Shown here one piece after another: positions 19,477 through 31,861 of a stretch of 64,000 nt of DNA. Position numbers and translations under genes: made by a program. Source of the DNA: Saccharomyces mikatae IFO 1815 (lineage: Eukaryota > Ascomycota > Saccharomycetes > Saccharomycetales > Saccharomycetaceae); contig NC_079260.1 in the NCBI RefSeq assembly GCF_947241705.1, positions 372,001 to 436,000 of the forward strand, given 5' to 3'. Under the pieces are notes generated by a model, which worked only from the letters and a program-made list of their open reading frames with translations, was not told the DNA's origin and searched no databases. Position 1 is the stretch's first letter. Each line of letters begins with the position of its first letter.

Positions 19477-20229
19477 ATGGCTACGAAGCAAGCTCATAAG
19501 AGATTAACCAAAGAGTACAAGTTGATGGTGGAAAACCCTCCGCCATATATTCTTGCCCGTCCTAATGAAGATAACATTTTGGAGTGGCATTACATTATCA
19601 CAGGTCCTGCAGATACTCCTTACAAGGGGGGCCAATATCACGGAACCTTAACTTTCCCGTCGGATTATCCGTACAAGCCACCGGCTATCAGAATGGTTAC
19701 ACCGAATGGGCGTTTCAAGCCCAATACGCGATTATGCCTTTCAATGAGTGATTATCATCCTGATACCTGGAATCCTGGTTGGTCTGTATCTACCATTTTG
19801 AATGGATTACTGAGTTTTATGACTAGTGACGAAGCTACGACAGGATCAATTACCACGTCGGACCATCAAAAGAAGATGCTGGCAAGAAATTCTATAAGTT
19901 ATAATTCTTTTCAAAACGTTAGGTTCAAACTGATTTTTCCTGAAATTGTAGAAGAAAATGCACAAACTTTAGAAAAGAGAAAGTTAATGGAGGGGGAAGA
20001 TACAAACACAGGCGAGGAAACAGAAGATGCTTTTACAAAAGCAGCAAAGGAGAAAGTAATTTCCTTGGAAGAAATCCTAGATCCGGAAGATAGAATACGT
20101 GCTGAACAAGCATTGGGACAATCAGAAGCTAACTCTAAAAAAAATGGGAAGGAACTTAATGGTAGTTCCTCCATGGTTTATATCGGTATCGCCCTCTTTT
20201 TGTTTTTGGTTGGCCTTTTTATGAAATGA
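19477..20229 (+). CDS. UBC6: ER-anchored ubiquitin-conjugating enzyme E2
   Basis: A tail-anchored E2 of the endoplasmic reticulum that works with the Doa10 ligase in ER-associated degradation. It is 250 residues, as in S. cerevisiae. The UBC fold covers residues 1-160; the active Cys87 lies in NTRLCLSMSDYHPDTWNPGW. A charged linker follows, then a C-terminal membrane anchor (about 232-249, MVYIGIALFLFLVGLFM) with almost nothing on the lumenal side. It converges on AST2, with the stop codons 190 bp apart. Confidence 0.98.
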   Translation: MATKQAHKRLTKEYKLMVENPPPYILARPNEDNILEWHYIITGPADTPYKGGQYHGTLTFPSDYPYKPPAIRMVTPNGRFKPNTRLCLSMSDYHPDTWNPGWSVSTILNGLLSFMTSDEATTGSITTSDHQKKMLARNSISYNSFQNVRFKLIFPEIVEENAQTLEKRKLMEGEDTNTGEETEDAFTKAAKEKVISLEEILDPEDRIRAEQALGQSEANSKKNGKELNGSSSMVYIGIALFLFLVGLFMK

Positions 20230-20416
20230 ACTTACCGAATGGACTGAAATTTAGATATATTTAACAACACCGAATAAAACTAATACTATTATATAGACAG
20301 AAGGGATCTTTCCATTATGAACGTTGAATTTTAATTAATTATATATATACGAATCCGAAACTCAAAAAAAAAACATGAAATAGATTCAAATTAGCAAGAC
20401 AGAAAACAATGTTGTC

Positions 20417-21709
20417 TCAAAAACCTTCGACTTTGATTATAATCTTGCCTTGGGCACGTTGAGTGGCCATGTAAGAAAACGCTTCTTTAAGATCTTTCCA
20501 AGAGTAAACCTGACAGACAATACAATCTACGACTCCCTCATTTAGCAATTTGCCACATTCATGTATCCAATCATTTTTTTTCGAAATAATCTTAATGTTT
20601 GGGTCGAAATAAAAATGAGCGTAATCATATGACCATAACATCGAGCCAAACATCTTTCTTGCATTGGCACTAGGATTGTCCCAAGAATCAAAGACGTCTT
20701 TTTTGTAATTTCCAACATAGTCACCAACGGTGGTGATATATGCACCTTTAGTGTGAATTAAAGAACTTGAATGACTCAAGATATCATAACCGCCGATGAA
20801 ATCCAATACAACGTTAAATTTGCCTTGTGTATAATATTCAGTTTCTTTAAGGGTATTGAAGTCATTGTAATCGACAACTTTACCAGTTTCTAGCATATTT
20901 CTAAGGGGTTTACTAGATTTTCCCCTGCAGGATAAATAATTTATGAAAATCATTTGATCCTTTAAATCACCGAAATGTTCTGATAAAACTGCTGAACCAT
21001 TACCTGAGGTCACAACCACTAATTTTTTGGAAAGTTTATAGTACCGCTTCAATAACTGGATGGCAAACATACCTACTGAGCTTGTCCCACCATTAATTAA
21101 GACATTAGATTCAACATCCAATTGGCCCTTCTCCTTTAGTTGAGCTAATATATTAAAAGCTGTCCCTAAGCAAAATAAGGAACCAGCGGCTTTTTCCGGT
21201 GATAAAGTATGTTCAGGCCTCATCAAAATAGGATCTACACGGGGATCAATGAGTACTGAACTTTGTAGTGTTCCAACGGCCAACCTGGGATGATAATAAA
21301 TGCCGTATACATCGTCTCCAATGCTCCATATATCTTTCAAATTATCACCAACATGGGTCACCACCCCACTGTATTCCCTTCCAATACCGGCTTCGCCATA
21401 TAAAGGTTTAGTGTAACCATTCTTAATTTTCATGTCTACAGGGTTCAAACCTGCATAATTCACTTGTACCACTAGTTTATTCTTATTTATAGGCAGCTTT
21501 ATTTTGTTCTCGTATGAAAATGTAAGGGGTCCATTCTTGGAATGGAAAACCAATGATTTAACAGGAATATGTCTTACATGTCTTAGCGGTCTAGCAACTC
21601 TAGTCAGCGTGGGTTCATCCACAGTGATTTCCTTTGGTGCCGGAACTTTGTGGTCTACTGTCATGGCTTCTAGCTTAGGATCTTTGTTGCTCAGGATTTT
21701 TTCAGCCAT
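20417..21709 (-). CDS. AST2: Ast2, membrane-associated quinone-oxidoreductase-like protein
   Basis: A paralogue of Ast1, which helps deliver the plasma-membrane ATPase Pma1 to the cell surface through lipid rafts. The 430 residues have the medium-chain dehydrogenase/reductase fold: a GroES-like N-part (NYAGLNPVDMKIKNGYTKP) and a nucleotide-binding part beginning NVLINGGTSSVGMFAIQLLK. Whether it binds a cofactor or is catalytic is not shown by the sequence. The length matches S. cerevisiae Ast2. The frame is intact. Confidence 0.94.
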   Translation of the reverse strand: MAEKILSNKDPKLEAMTVDHKVPAPKEITVDEPTLTRVARPLRHVRHIPVKSLVFHSKNGPLTFSYENKIKLPINKNKLVVQVNYAGLNPVDMKIKNGYTKPLYGEAGIGREYSGVVTHVGDNLKDIWSIGDDVYGIYYHPRLAVGTLQSSVLIDPRVDPILMRPEHTLSPEKAAGSLFCLGTAFNILAQLKEKGQLDVESNVLINGGTSSVGMFAIQLLKRYYKLSKKLVVVTSGNGSAVLSEHFGDLKDQMIFINYLSCRGKSSKPLRNMLETGKVVDYNDFNTLKETEYYTQGKFNVVLDFIGGYDILSHSSSLIHTKGAYITTVGDYVGNYKKDVFDSWDNPSANARKMFGSMLWSYDYAHFYFDPNIKIISKKNDWIHECGKLLNEGVVDCIVCQVYSWKDLKEAFSYMATQRAQGKIIIKVEGF

Positions 21710-22992
21710 CTTTCTACGCTATCTTATATTTTGGTTACTTATTACGTCTGTCTTTTCCCTTTGATGCATTTTTCAATTCAGGTAACATTATTATGAGGCA
21801 CAACTGTGTATCCCTTTTCATATACCTCTTTGTTTATAATTATAGCGACGTTTGAAAATCAATGAGATAACCGAGTAATTACAACAAATGGTTCATCGCA
21901 CCCAAAACGCATAAGAAATGACCGCAAGACAAAAATAGAATTACATGCCTTTGATTTTATGAGCATGCTTCTGTTACCTAAAGCAACTGAAGTGTAATGC
22001 ACACAGAAGTTTTGTTACAAAAAATTAATCATAGTTATTTCATAATGAACAAGTCTTATTGAAGCAGTAGAACCGTAGTTTAAAAACACAATGACTAGAA
22101 AATGGCACCATGAATGAGTTTCTGCATACTTGGTCTATGTAGCATTTGCACTCTTACTTGTATTCGGTCATCATATTCAAGGATCCCTTTAGCATAATAT
22201 CCATCGTAAGTAACCCATCACTTTTATCAAAAGGTAATTTTCCTTGAAAACATCATAACATCCATTCCTTTTAAACCCATACATTATATTAATTTCTTGC
22301 CACGGATTTATATTTTCAAACCAAGATTTATTTATTATTCGCTTGGGCGCTAATCGAGCCTAACACAATCTGCCCTGCCCGAACGTGGTGAGAGAAGAGA
22401 GAAGTGCCGCGTACAGGAGAGCGCGGGCTGCCTAACTTTCTTACGGAATGGACACTTCTGTTGCCCCAAACAGGGAGGCGTTCTGTCTAACGCACGCATG
22501 CTGAAACTTCTTTATTATGGGATGAGCCTATGATAGTCCCGTGCCCATCATGATGCACTCTGTGGTGAAACTAATTACCACTATCTTGTTAAAAGCTGTT
22601 ATTTAGCATTTGAATCGTGTATTAGGATCTTGCAAAAACCCTAAACACACCACGATAAAACGTATGTTCTAACTCCCATTAAGCAAGAGAATAGAAGGAG
22701 AAACCTTGAGGATCTGCCGCAATTTTACTTTACTGCAATACAGAGAACGATGATCATGACCTTTTTCACATAAGGATTTTGACCTGTGGATGATGAAACA
22801 TACTGAAATTCATTGAATCGTAAACAGTACCTGCAGAGATATCAGTTCGAGAAACATCATAAGCAGCGTAAAAGAAATCGAGGCAATAAAAAAAATTCTG
22901 AAAATAAGATATTCTTTAGTCTTCTATTTCCAATACATTCGTTAAGAATATAGTTTTACTAACAAATTAATATACTCTGAAACAGTTTAAAA
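21710..22992. promoter_or_regulatory. Long divergent promoter between AST2 and RPS8B
   Basis: No protein-like open frame is seen in 1.28 kb. A Rap1-like motif (AAACCCATACATT, 22273-22285) lies about 710 bp before RPS8B, further than the usual 250-450 bp. ATTTATATTTT (22306-22316) is an exact 11-base origin consensus, but without the extended match. A relatively GC-rich block occupies about 22375-22510. Close to RPS8B the sequence is T- and A-rich, as expected of a ribosomal-protein promoter. Confidence 0.4.
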
Positions 22993-23595
22993 ATGGGTAT
23001 TTCTCGTGATTCTCGTCACAAAAGATCAGCCACCGGTGCTAAACGTGCTCAATTCAGAAAGAAGAGAAAGTTTGAATTAGGCCGTCAACCAGCCAACACC
23101 AAAATTGGTGCTAAAAGAATCCACTCCGTCAGAACCAGAGGTGGTAACAAGAAATACAGAGCTTTAAGAATTGAAACCGGTAACTTTTCCTGGGCTTCTG
23201 AAGGTATCTCCAAGAAGACCAGAATTGCCGGTGTCGTCTACCATCCATCCAACAACGAATTGGTCAGAACCAACACTTTAACCAAGGCTGCCATCGTTCA
23301 AATTGATGCTACTCCATTCAGACAATGGTTCGAAGCTCATTACGGTCAAACCTTAGGTAAGAAGAAGAACGCCAAGGAAGAAGAAACTGTTGCCAAGAGC
23401 AAGAATGCTGAAAGAAAGTGGGCTGCTAGAGCTGCTTCTGCCAAGATTGAATCTTCTGTTGAATCTCAATTCAGCGCCGGTAGATTATACGCTTGTATCT
23501 CTTCCAGACCAGGTCAATCCGGTAGATGTGATGGTTACATCTTGGAAGGTGAAGAATTAGCTTTCTACTTGAGAAGATTGACTGCTAAGAAATAG
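22993..23595 (+). CDS. RPS8B: 40S ribosomal protein eS8
   Basis: A 200-residue component of the small ribosomal subunit. It begins [20 protein letters not shown] and contains the eS8 family motif [18 protein letters not shown]. Strong codon bias (GGT, AGA, TTG and AAG preferred). There is no intron, as in S. cerevisiae. Position between AST2 and SSA4 identifies it as the B copy of the duplicated pair. Confidence 0.98.
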   Translation: MGISRDSRHKRSATGAKRAQFRKKRKFELGRQPANTKIGAKRIHSVRTRGGNKKYRALRIETGNFSWASEGISKKTRIAGVVYHPSNNELVRTNTLTKAAIVQIDATPFRQWFEAHYGQTLGKKKNAKEEETVAKSKNAERKWAARAASAKIESSVESQFSAGRLYACISSRPGQSGRCDGYILEGEELAFYLRRLTAKK

Positions 23596-24012
23596 AGATA
23601 ATGAGATAATATTTTATTACGCTACATGTACAATTTTACTTTTATTTTGTGTCGTCTCTTTCTGCTTTCTTATTTTTAATATTTACCATTCCATTTATAA
23701 TTTGTAAAACAATTAACATAAAAATCTTTTAAACTATAGACCAATATTAGTAGTGGATATGGGACGGTATGGTAGAGGACGTTTCATAGTACCTCATCAC
23801 CGCATTTGCATGATGCAAATCTCCTCTAAATCTGCACGGGTATTTCACGCAAGATTCGCAATAATACAAGAGAAAAGACATGTACCTACTGTGGCAGTCG
23901 TTCTCTCTTCCTATGTATCTGGACTTAATGTATCCTATTAGAAAAGGCAACCAGTTGGATCTTTCCCCAATGTGAAGGATAGTGTTCTTTTCTCAACTGA
24001 AAATCGAAAAAA

Positions 24013-24052
24013 CCCCTCGGGTCCTCTTAGAAGTAAATTATTAATATAGGGG
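24013..24052. promoter_or_regulatory. Stress-response elements upstream of SSA4
   Basis: CCCCT at 24013-24017 and AGGGG at 24048-24052 are Msn2/Msn4-type STRE cores on opposite strands, about 420-450 bp before the SSA4 start. Such short motifs also occur by chance; their place in a stress-gene promoter is the support. Confidence 0.5.
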
Positions 24053-24215
24053 TGGGATAATGTTATTCTTCCGCGAGGTTTATACTCAGGACACTTCATC
24101 TATAGCCATATGCTTCCCGAGATGTGTTTCTCCACTATTGTTACTACTGAATGTTGTAGGTTTTGAAGGGATATTCTTTGCTCGGTATGTTTTACTCGTG
24201 CAGTGAAATGCACTC

Positions 24216-24241
24216 TAGAAGTTCCTAGAAGTTCCTAGAAC
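24216..24241 (+). promoter_or_regulatory. Perfect heat-shock element of SSA4
   Basis: Alternating GAA and TTC units at 5-bp spacing: GAA at 24218, TTC at 24222, GAA at 24228, TTC at 24232, GAA at 24238. Five contiguous units make a strong Hsf1 binding site about 230 bp before the start codon. A TATAAATA box follows at 24340-24347. Confidence 0.93.
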
Positions 24242-24339
24242 CTTATAGAACACGAAGGAATAGAGAAGTAAACCAACACACTGATTCAATATGATCAAGG
24301 AGGATGCTCCCTAGCTTTACATTGATAGCAAAATAGCCG

Positions 24340-24347
24340 TATAAATA
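24340..24347 (+). promoter_or_regulatory. TATA box of SSA4
   Basis: TATAAATA, 120 bp before the SSA4 start codon and about 100 bp after the heat-shock element. This fits a strongly inducible TATA promoter. Confidence 0.8.
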
Positions 24348-24467
24348 CAACAAATATCGAGCTATCATTTGATCTTCAAGAGCTTCTATCTTTCTTTTCA
24401 ACATCTTCTGATTTAAACGCTAACAAAAAGCACAAAAGAAAACATAAGCAAAAAAAAAAAAATAGTC

Positions 24468-26396
24468 ATGTCAAAAGCTGTTGGTATAGATTTAGGTACA
24501 ACCTACTCGTGCGTTGCACATTTCTCGAACGACAGAGTTGAAATTATCGCTAACGATCAAGGTAATAGAACGACGCCTTCGTACGTAGCTTTTACTGACA
24601 CCGAGAGGTTGATTGGTGACGCTGCAAAGAATCAGGCTGCAATGAATCCCCATAATACAGTTTTCGATGCTAAACGTCTGATTGGACGTAAGTTTAACGA
24701 TCCAGAGGTAACAAATGACGCTAAACACTATCCATTTAAGGTGATTGATAAGGGAGGTAAACCAGTAGTACAAGTGGAATATAAAGGTGAAACGAAGACG
24801 TTCACTCCGGAGGAAATTTCCTCAATGATCTTGACAAAGATGAAAGAAACAGCAGAAAATTATTTAGGAGCGGAAGTGAAGGATGCTGTAGTGACTGTTC
24901 CAGCCTATTTTAACGATTCTCAAAGGCAGGCGACAAAAGATGCTGGCACCATCGCGGGTTTAAACGTTCTGCGTATCATAAATGAACCTACAGCTGCTGC
25001 CATTGCTTATGGTCTAGACAAAAAATCACAAAAGGAGCACAACGTTTTGATCTTTGATCTGGGTGGTGGTACTTTTGATGTCTCTCTATTATCTATAGAT
25101 GAAGGTGTCTTTGAGGTTAAAGCTACTGCAGGTGATACTCATTTAGGTGGTGAAGATTTTGATAATAGACTGGTCAACTTTCTAGCGGAGGAGTTCAAGA
25201 GGAAGAATAAAAAGGATTTAACAAGTAACCAAAGGTCGTTGAGAAGACTAAGAACTGCTGCTGAAAGAGCCAAAAGAACTTTGTCTTCATCTGCTCAAAC
25301 ATCTGTGGAAATTGATTCATTATTTGAGGGTATTGACTTCTACACTTCAATAACAAGAGCAAGATTCGAGGAGTTATGCGCTGACTTGTTTAGATCAACA
25401 TTAGAGCCAGTGGAAAAGGTATTGGCCGATTCAAAATTAGACAAGTCACAAATTGATGAAATTGTGCTAGTAGGTGGTTCAACAAGAATCCCAAAGGTAC
25501 AGAAATTGGTATCTGATTTTTTCAATGGTAAAGAGCCCAACCGTTCGATTAACCCAGATGAAGCTGTTGCTTATGGTGCTGCCGTTCAAGCTGCCATATT
25601 AACAGGTGACCAGTCGTCGACGACCCAAGACTTACTGTTACTGGACGTTGCACCATTGTCTCTTGGTATTGAGACTGCGGGCGGTATTATGACAAAATTA
25701 ATACCAAGAAATTCGACCATTCCAACAAAGAAGTCCGAAGTATTCTCAACCTATGCTGATAATCAACCTGGTGTTTTGATCCAAGTTTTCGAGGGTGAAA
25801 GAACAAGAACAAAGGATAACAACCTATTGGGTAAATTCGAATTGAGCGGTATCCCACCCGCTCCAAGAGGTGTGCCTCAGATTGAAGTTACATTTGATAT
25901 TGATGCAAATGGTATTCTAAATGTATCTGCTGTTGAAAAAGGCACTGGCAAGTCTAATAAGATTACAATTACCAACGATAAAGGAAGATTGTCGAAGGAG
26001 GATATAGATAAAATGGTCGCTGAGGCGGAAAAGTTTAAATCGGAAGATGATGAAGAAGCCCAGCGTATTCAAGCTAAGAACCAACTGGAATCCTACGCCT
26101 TTACCTTGAAGAACTCAGTAAATGAAAATAATTTTAAGGAAAAAGTGGGTGAAGAAGACGCCAAAAAAGTAGAGACTGCTGCTCAAGATGCTATAAATTG
26201 GTTAGACGCTTCACAAGCGGCCTCTACAGAGGAATACAAGGAGAGACAAAAGGAATTAGAAAGTATCGCCAACCCTGTTATGAGTAAATTTTACGGGGCT
26301 GCCGGTAATGTTCCAGGAGCGGGTCCCGTTCCAGGTGCTGGATCAGGCCCCACTGGTACATCGGATAATGGCCCAACTGTCGAGGAGGTCGATTAG
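24468..26396 (+). CDS. SSA4: Cytosolic Hsp70 chaperone, heat-inducible
   Basis: A 642-residue Hsp70 of the SSA class, which folds proteins using ATP in the cytosol and nucleus. The ATPase domain (1 to about 383) begins [17 protein letters not shown] and holds [14 protein letters not shown] and [11 protein letters not shown]. The substrate-binding domain follows, then a Gly/Pro-rich tail ending in the co-chaperone motif EEVD. Compared with S. cerevisiae Ssa4 as I recall it, there are about 20 substitutions, mostly conservative. The start ATG follows an A-rich leader. The heat-shock element, STREs and TATA box upstream fit its known low basal and high stress expression. Confidence 0.97.
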   Translation: MSKAVGIDLGTTYSCVAHFSNDRVEIIANDQGNRTTPSYVAFTDTERLIGDAAKNQAAMNPHNTVFDAKRLIGRKFNDPEVTNDAKHYPFKVIDKGGKPVVQVEYKGETKTFTPEEISSMILTKMKETAENYLGAEVKDAVVTVPAYFNDSQRQATKDAGTIAGLNVLRIINEPTAAAIAYGLDKKSQKEHNVLIFDLGGGTFDVSLLSIDEGVFEVKATAGDTHLGGEDFDNRLVNFLAEEFKRKNKKDLTSNQRSLRRLRTAAERAKRTLSSSAQTSVEIDSLFEGIDFYTSITRARFEELCADLFRSTLEPVEKVLADSKLDKSQIDEIVLVGGSTRIPKVQKLVSDFFNGKEPNRSINPDEAVAYGAAVQAAILTGDQSSTTQDLLLLDVAPLSLGIETAGGIMTKLIPRNSTIPTKKSEVFSTYADNQPGVLIQVFEGERTRTKDNNLLGKFELSGIPPAPRGVPQIEVTFDIDANGILNVSAVEKGTGKSNKITITNDKGRLSKEDIDKMVAEAEKFKSEDDEEAQRIQAKNQLESYAFTLKNSVNENNFKEKVGEEDAKKVETAAQDAINWLDASQAASTEEYKERQKELESIANPVMSKFYGAAGNVPGAGPVPGAGSGPTGTSDNGPTVEEVD

Positions 26397-26671
26397 GTAA
26401 GAAGCGGTAGATTATCACCATCTTAATTTTTTTGTTTTTCCCCACTTATATAGAATTTTTAGGTGTATACACAAGATACAGAACTAAAGAATCATGAAAT
26501 GATTTACTTTTGTAAGTCTTAAACGCTTTAGCTACTGCTGAATAATTAGAGGGCTAATCAGAGATTTCGCGTCTATATGAAAACGAGATTGAAAAGAGAA
26601 ACCCATCGCGACCATTATAAACGACCAGCTACTAACTGTAACAGAAAACAATCAAAGAACTTTATTTGGAA

Positions 26672-27289
26672 ATGTACGACAACTACACCTTAAGTTCTGA
26701 TGACATATGTTTCAATTGGAATGAAAAGAAACCCTCCGAACAATATTATCCAAATGATTCTTCTGACCAGAGTCTAACACCACAATCTTTAAGATCTTCT
26801 ATGCATAGGTTATCAGAAAAGAAACATCAACGAAATGACACTTCACAAATCGAAGGTTCTCCTTCCGTAGTTTCAGATATAATATTAAACAGACGAGATC
26901 GCTCACAGGATTTTTTTGGACCTCATTCTTCATCCCCTATCGCCAGTTCAGAACGACATCGAGCGGATCAGAGATCACGATTGGAATGCATGAGATCGAC
27001 TAAACGTCGAGAAAAAATGACCGAGTTACGTGGTGGTTTAGACAAGATGGAAGAGATGGTCATGCAAGGAGAACATTTTAGGGAAATTCAAAGGCTAAAA
27101 CAAGAAGCTCAAAAGAACTCAATACCCTCAGATATAGCTGAGTACATGGAGTGGCAAAATAATGAAGATTTGGAAGACGATGAGTTGCTTGCTTTCATAG
27201 AGAAACAAGAAACCTATAAAAAGGAATTAGAGCAGCTTCTGAACAAGGGTGATAAAGAGAGCAATACTTTTTCAAACTCCTACTTATAA
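26672..27289 (+). CDS. RTT105: RPA-binding chaperone Rtt105
   Basis: Rtt105 binds replication protein A, promotes its nuclear import and helps it load on single-stranded DNA; it also restrains Ty1 transposition. The true ATG is that of MYDNYTLSSDD, giving 205 residues (about 208 in S. cerevisiae); two upstream codons in frame begin at a TTG and are not used. The protein is hydrophilic and mostly disordered, with a charged helical stretch near residues 115-195. It lies between SSA4 and NUP157, as in S. cerevisiae. Confidence 0.93.
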   Translation: MYDNYTLSSDDICFNWNEKKPSEQYYPNDSSDQSLTPQSLRSSMHRLSEKKHQRNDTSQIEGSPSVVSDIILNRRDRSQDFFGPHSSSPIASSERHRADQRSRLECMRSTKRREKMTELRGGLDKMEEMVMQGEHFREIQRLKQEAQKNSIPSDIAEYMEWQNNEDLEDDELLAFIEKQETYKKELEQLLNKGDKESNTFSNSYL

Positions 27290-27694
27290 TGGGACTGTTG
27301 CTATGATAATGAGAATCTTGACCTGCAATACTCACAAGAGTAAATGAGTTTCTCAGTATAGACATATTCTCACCTGCAATGATTATCAGGTTGGCGTTAT
27401 GTTTTTTGTTCTTTTCTCAGGCAGGAAACGGAAATAATTGATATTCTTTCTACTCTATGTTCTACCGCGTTTAGGTATTATACTTAGACTACAACTTTTA
27501 GGCGCATAGTAGGAGTAACGTTATCTTTGGGTATTAATCGACTAACAAGTATCGTTCTCCTTTCTTTATTTGCCATGTTTGATGTGCTATAACGCACTGC
27601 ACATATATCATGTGTGCCCCTATTTATATGAAGGGAACTACAAAATTATTGTAAATAGGATAAATATACAAAACAGCCAATTCATTTAATGCCA
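27290..27694. other. Convergent spacer between RTT105 and NUP157; nothing recognised
   Basis: About 400 bp of mixed AT-rich sequence between two converging stop codons. No RNA gene, LTR or repeat was recognised; it presumably holds the two 3' ends. Confidence 0.6.
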
Positions 27695-30600
27695 TTATGA
27701 CTGTCTGTCATTCACATAACTCTGAATAGGATCTGTATCCGGATCATATTTCTCTAATCTTTTAATTTGTTCCGGTGCAATAAAATTATGCAATTCCGGA
27801 TCATTTTGGTACCATTCTTTGATCAACCATACTATTTCTTTCCTTGCCATTTCGATGTTTTCCTCAGAGTTTTTTATGATATCCTTCAGAATGTAATAAA
27901 GCTTTAAATGAGAAATTCCCGCCAGTAAAAATATTGAACTGATAGATCCGTCAGCAGTTGAAGGTGTAGCGGGGAACAATGCAAATAATTTATTGATTAA
28001 GAAATGAACCGGGAAGATAACGTCCGTATCGTGAGTTGTTTTACCAATTCGAATTAAGGTGCTCGAAATTGCGGAGAAAAAAAATGCTTGTCCTTCATCT
28101 TTCCCATCAAACAAGGCAGTTTTTTTTATGCTATCGATCAATCGATCCCATTCTTCCTGAATGACTTTTTCATCGTTAAAGTGAGAAGCTCTGAAAATTT
28201 TTAGTTTTATTTCATAATATTCTAATGGATCTGCATAGTCATTGAAGAGATAGAATAATGGGAGAACCTTTCCATTAAGTTCTAAAAGTAGTTGCTTCTT
28301 GTAATTTTCGTTGATTCTTGTTTCCCTTCGCACCAAATTGAGTAAGTCATCCTGAATAGCAGCTATATCAAAGAGCTCATGTATATTGTCTGACAGCTGG
28401 ACCAACGCCGGCCTCTGATCAAATGAAGTTGAGCTATCACAAAATCCATTTGCTCTTGCCAGGCATTCGATCCTTTCGCTTAATTTCAAGTCAAAATCAG
28501 AACTAGCTAAAGCATATAGAACAGCGGCCGCTTCGAAGAAACATTCCTCTTTCGATAGGTACAGCCACAACAAATTACTGATTTCTAATGATTTTTCTGC
28601 TCTCTCTTTCAAATATGGTAAAACAAATTGAGAATCTAATTGTAACAAGCCATCTTGTCTTTTATTTGCGACTAGCCAATCATAAAAGCAATAGTGGAAG
28701 AGTCTGTTGTTACTGTTAATTATCACCGAATAAATACTTTCCTTCAGTGATAACGCTGGCGAAGAAATCGCTATATTTTTCGCCGGGACGGATTGTTCAA
28801 TAGATGTATTGTCATCAACGCTTTTCAGGATGTCGAATATTATTTTATACACATCAACACGTTTATTGTAGAACACTCTCCTGGGATCATCGATCTTGCA
28901 ACCTCCAGAAACATACTCTTGTGCTTGATTTGCTTTATCAATTTTATCTGCAACTTTAAGTAGAAATTCAACGGTTCTAGGCTGATAATCAAGTTTTACC
29001 ATCATATTCACTATATTTCTTAATTCATCCAACTTTATATTCTCTGCACACCTTTCATAAAAATCGATTGCGGTGTCTAAATGATTTCTTGATATTTTGG
29101 AATCTATTATTTCAAATTTCTGTGCGGCTTCTAAATGCTCTCCTGCTCTATAACATAAAATATCCGCACCATGACAGAAGGATCCGAAACGTTCTTTAAA
29201 AACATTCATAATATAATCTGCAGGTGCACCGTTTGCAATATTAGCATTAACAATTTCTATCAAAATCTCCTTTATCACTTGTTTAGTTTCTATGTTGGGT
29301 GTGAACAAATCATGGAACTCAAGATTTAAAAAATATTCTCGAGTTTTGGAGTCGTAAATCCCCCCTTCACCCATAAGCGTGTTTAACAGAGATTTGAAAG
29401 TATCGATATCCTCATAGAACACATTTAGTAGAGAAAGGGCATCCTTGATAGAATTTATCAGTAAGATAAGAGAATTCATGGCAATAGATTCAGCATCAGA
29501 TACAGTTATAGCATCGCTATTTTTTGGATCCACAAATGATACAAAAGAAGAATGATGATTCTTAAAGAAATCTGCCAAAACAGATATTGACGATAAGTAA
29601 TACTCAACTTGTGGTCTGGTTATAGAAATGCCAAACATATTGGATTTATCTGCCCTGGAAACCTTTCTAAAGATGAATATCTTATCTTCCCAAATTTGGC
29701 TAAAGAGTCTCGTAATTAACAGTGCTGACCCATAGAATCTGGGAGATAGCACAATGTCATCACTTTCACTGAACTTAGCAAGTTTCTTTTGTGCAATTTG
29801 CAACAAGCATCCACTGTCTCTAGAATCTTTCGGCTTTATTTCGACCACCCCAGGTATACCAGCGGAGAAGAAAGCCAATGCACCTGCTTTAACATACTCT
29901 GATTTATTGAACTTACAAGCTAAATACAGTGCCGTGGAGCAAGCCTCAGATAAACCATATTTGTGGATGAATGGTAAGGGGTTTTCAATCAAACTTTCAA
30001 AAACCTCATCAGGAGTACGATAGCAATATATCTCTAAGGCATTGCTCGTTAAAACAGCAACTTTTAATGGCTCCACGTTGTATTGTGAGGCAAAAACATT
30101 AGCATAACCTTGTGGAGTAGATGTATAGTTAAAGCATCTGGTCAAAGGAACAATTTCTTTGATTTCATCTGTCGTATCGAGCAATACCGTATTTTCAACA
30201 TATTTACCATAATTTTTTAATAGACCATAGTCTGGAGCACTTACATAAAGTTTGTGTTCCTCTCTTTTTTCCTGTCCATCTTTTCTAGCATTATCGTTCG
30301 ATAATTCTCCGAAATTACTAGGTTTAGTCACGGAAGTGAAGTATATACCTGGCGATATAATAGTACTAGCGTAAGAGGTATTGATATAGACTGAGCTGGC
30401 TTTTTGTGCCGAAATTAAACTCTTATCCTTTGAGTATAAATGGCTGTGATTGACGGTTGAAAAATCATTCTTCACAAAGGAGTTGAATAGACAGGTGGGG
30501 GGTAACTTTAAAAAGTCTAATTTAAGTGAACCAATTGATCTCTTGGAAGTGATGCCCTTAAGATATAAACGTACGCCAGAAGTAGTTATAACGGCCAAAA

Positions 30601-31861
30601 ACATATCATTGCTCTCCCACTTTGAAATGGAAACAATTTTAGCAATCTTGAAAGCCCGATTAGTGAGTAAAGGAGAATCCTTTAGACCAAATGCGCTTAT
30701 ACTACGCCTGATATGAGGAGCGTCAATCATGGCTGGGCTTTCTAGCCCATTATTAGTTATTAGGTAAGATCTGATGATTGATTTTGTTGACAATGTATGC
30801 AAAATACCTCTTGATTGGTCAAGATCGAGCTGTAATATAGTCTCTTCTCCTACTTCATCATCCCCTTCTAGTACTCTTTGTATCAACTTTCCTCCAGGCA
30901 CGTTAGGTATTAGTCTTGTAGGCAGCAAGTTCGCTAAGCTTGACTTTGTTAGACATATTTTGTTACACTTGCTATTAAATAGATTCTCCGAGCAATTATA
31001 TTGTAACTCCCACACATTGACACCATCAGTTGAACCAGTAAAAAAAATTTGCCCAGTTTTTTCATAGTTAATTATATTAGACACATTAAGTCCAGTAGCG
31101 TTCACTTTTAGCCCTGTGTTAGAGATATTGAGCTCATGAGTAAGGTCATCAAACGATATTTTCAAAATGTATATATCAAAAAGGGTCGCGACTATCAATA
31201 GATTTTCAACAGAAGAAACAAAAGTTTTTTGCCTAGGCTTGACCAATTTCACTTTCAAAATGGTGTGCTCGATTTCGTCAATACAGTGGAATTCTGAACT
31301 ATTATTGATGTTCCACAAGATCAATTTATTATCAGAAGTTATCCAACAGAAGTTCAATTCAGGGAATATACCCATATCACTCTTGATTTCTGTGCTCGAA
31401 ACTTCTAATAGAACTTCATCTGGTATATTTATCACCTGTCGTCTTTGAAAGGGGGTAAATGCGCCTAACCCACCCACTTCATCTGAGAAATTATAATCTA
31501 CACCTTTTCTGCAGTAGTCTGCATTGTCTAGTACCGGGGTATTCTTGTCTCTAAAGTTCAAATCCTGAACGAATTCACTCGCCAACTGCAACGGTTCAGA
31601 CGAAGCCAATCCACTTACTTTGACGTGCGTATTTACGTCGTGAAGTTCTGATTCAACAGTGCTTCCCATTTCACCACAATTGTTCATTATATTGTTATTG
31701 GTTGATTTCTTAGTCTGGAAGGAACTGCCTGACAAATTGAGCTTACCTTGGTCAGGGTCATCTCTTAACTGATTCTGTGAACGATTTCGTCCTAAGGAGT
31801 TGGCAACTGTAAAAGTTTCGTGATCGTAATCAACTCTTTTTTTCAATGGAGTTGAATACAT
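27695..31861 (-). CDS. NUP157: Nuclear pore inner-ring nucleoporin Nup157
   Basis: A large scaffold nucleoporin of the Nup155 family, paralogue of Nup170. It forms the inner ring of the pore and helps anchor the pore membrane. From [13 protein letters not shown] it is 1388 residues (about 1391 in S. cerevisiae); the 17 extra upstream codons are not supported. The N-terminal half (about 150-600) is predicted as a beta-propeller, beginning near [21 protein letters not shown]. The C-terminal half is a helical solenoid, ending in [19 protein letters not shown]. The frame is intact. It shares a 320-bp divergent promoter with MAM1. Confidence 0.96.
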   Translation of the reverse strand: MYSTPLKKRVDYDHETFTVANSLGRNRSQNQLRDDPDQGKLNLSGSSFQTKKSTNNNIMNNCGEMGSTVESELHDVNTHVKVSGLASSEPLQLASEFVQDLNFRDKNTPVLDNADYCRKGVDYNFSDEVGGLGAFTPFQRRQVINIPDEVLLEVSSTEIKSDMGIFPELNFCWITSDNKLILWNINNSSEFHCIDEIEHTILKVKLVKPRQKTFVSSVENLLIVATLFDIYILKISFDDLTHELNISNTGLKVNATGLNVSNIINYEKTGQIFFTGSTDGVNVWELQYNCSENLFNSKCNKICLTKSSLANLLPTRLIPNVPGGKLIQRVLEGDDEVGEETILQLDLDQSRGILHTLSTKSIIRSYLITNNGLESPAMIDAPHIRRSISAFGLKDSPLLTNRAFKIAKIVSISKWESNDMFLAVITTSGVRLYLKGITSKRSIGSLKLDFLKLPPTCLFNSFVKNDFSTVNHSHLYSKDKSLISAQKASSVYINTSYASTIISPGIYFTSVTKPSNFGELSNDNARKDGQEKREEHKLYVSAPDYGLLKNYGKYVENTVLLDTTDEIKEIVPLTRCFNYTSTPQGYANVFASQYNVEPLKVAVLTSNALEIYCYRTPDEVFESLIENPLPFIHKYGLSEACSTALYLACKFNKSEYVKAGALAFFSAGIPGVVEIKPKDSRDSGCLLQIAQKKLAKFSESDDIVLSPRFYGSALLITRLFSQIWEDKIFIFRKVSRADKSNMFGISITRPQVEYYLSSISVLADFFKNHHSSFVSFVDPKNSDAITVSDAESIAMNSLILLINSIKDALSLLNVFYEDIDTFKSLLNTLMGEGGIYDSKTREYFLNLEFHDLFTPNIETKQVIKEILIEIVNANIANGAPADYIMNVFKERFGSFCHGADILCYRAGEHLEAAQKFEIIDSKISRNHLDTAIDFYERCAENIKLDELRNIVNMMVKLDYQPRTVEFLLKVADKIDKANQAQEYVSGGCKIDDPRRVFYNKRVDVYKIIFDILKSVDDNTSIEQSVPAKNIAISSPALSLKESIYSVIINSNNRLFHYCFYDWLVANKRQDGLLQLDSQFVLPYLKERAEKSLEISNLLWLYLSKEECFFEAAAVLYALASSDFDLKLSERIECLARANGFCDSSTSFDQRPALVQLSDNIHELFDIAAIQDDLLNLVRRETRINENYKKQLLLELNGKVLPLFYLFNDYADPLEYYEIKLKIFRASHFNDEKVIQEEWDRLIDSIKKTALFDGKDEGQAFFFSAISSTLIRIGKTTHDTDVIFPVHFLINKLFALFPATPSTADGSISSIFLLAGISHLKLYYILKDIIKNSEENIEMARKEIVWLIKEWYQNDPELHNFIAPEQIKRLEKYDPDTDPIQSYVNDRQS

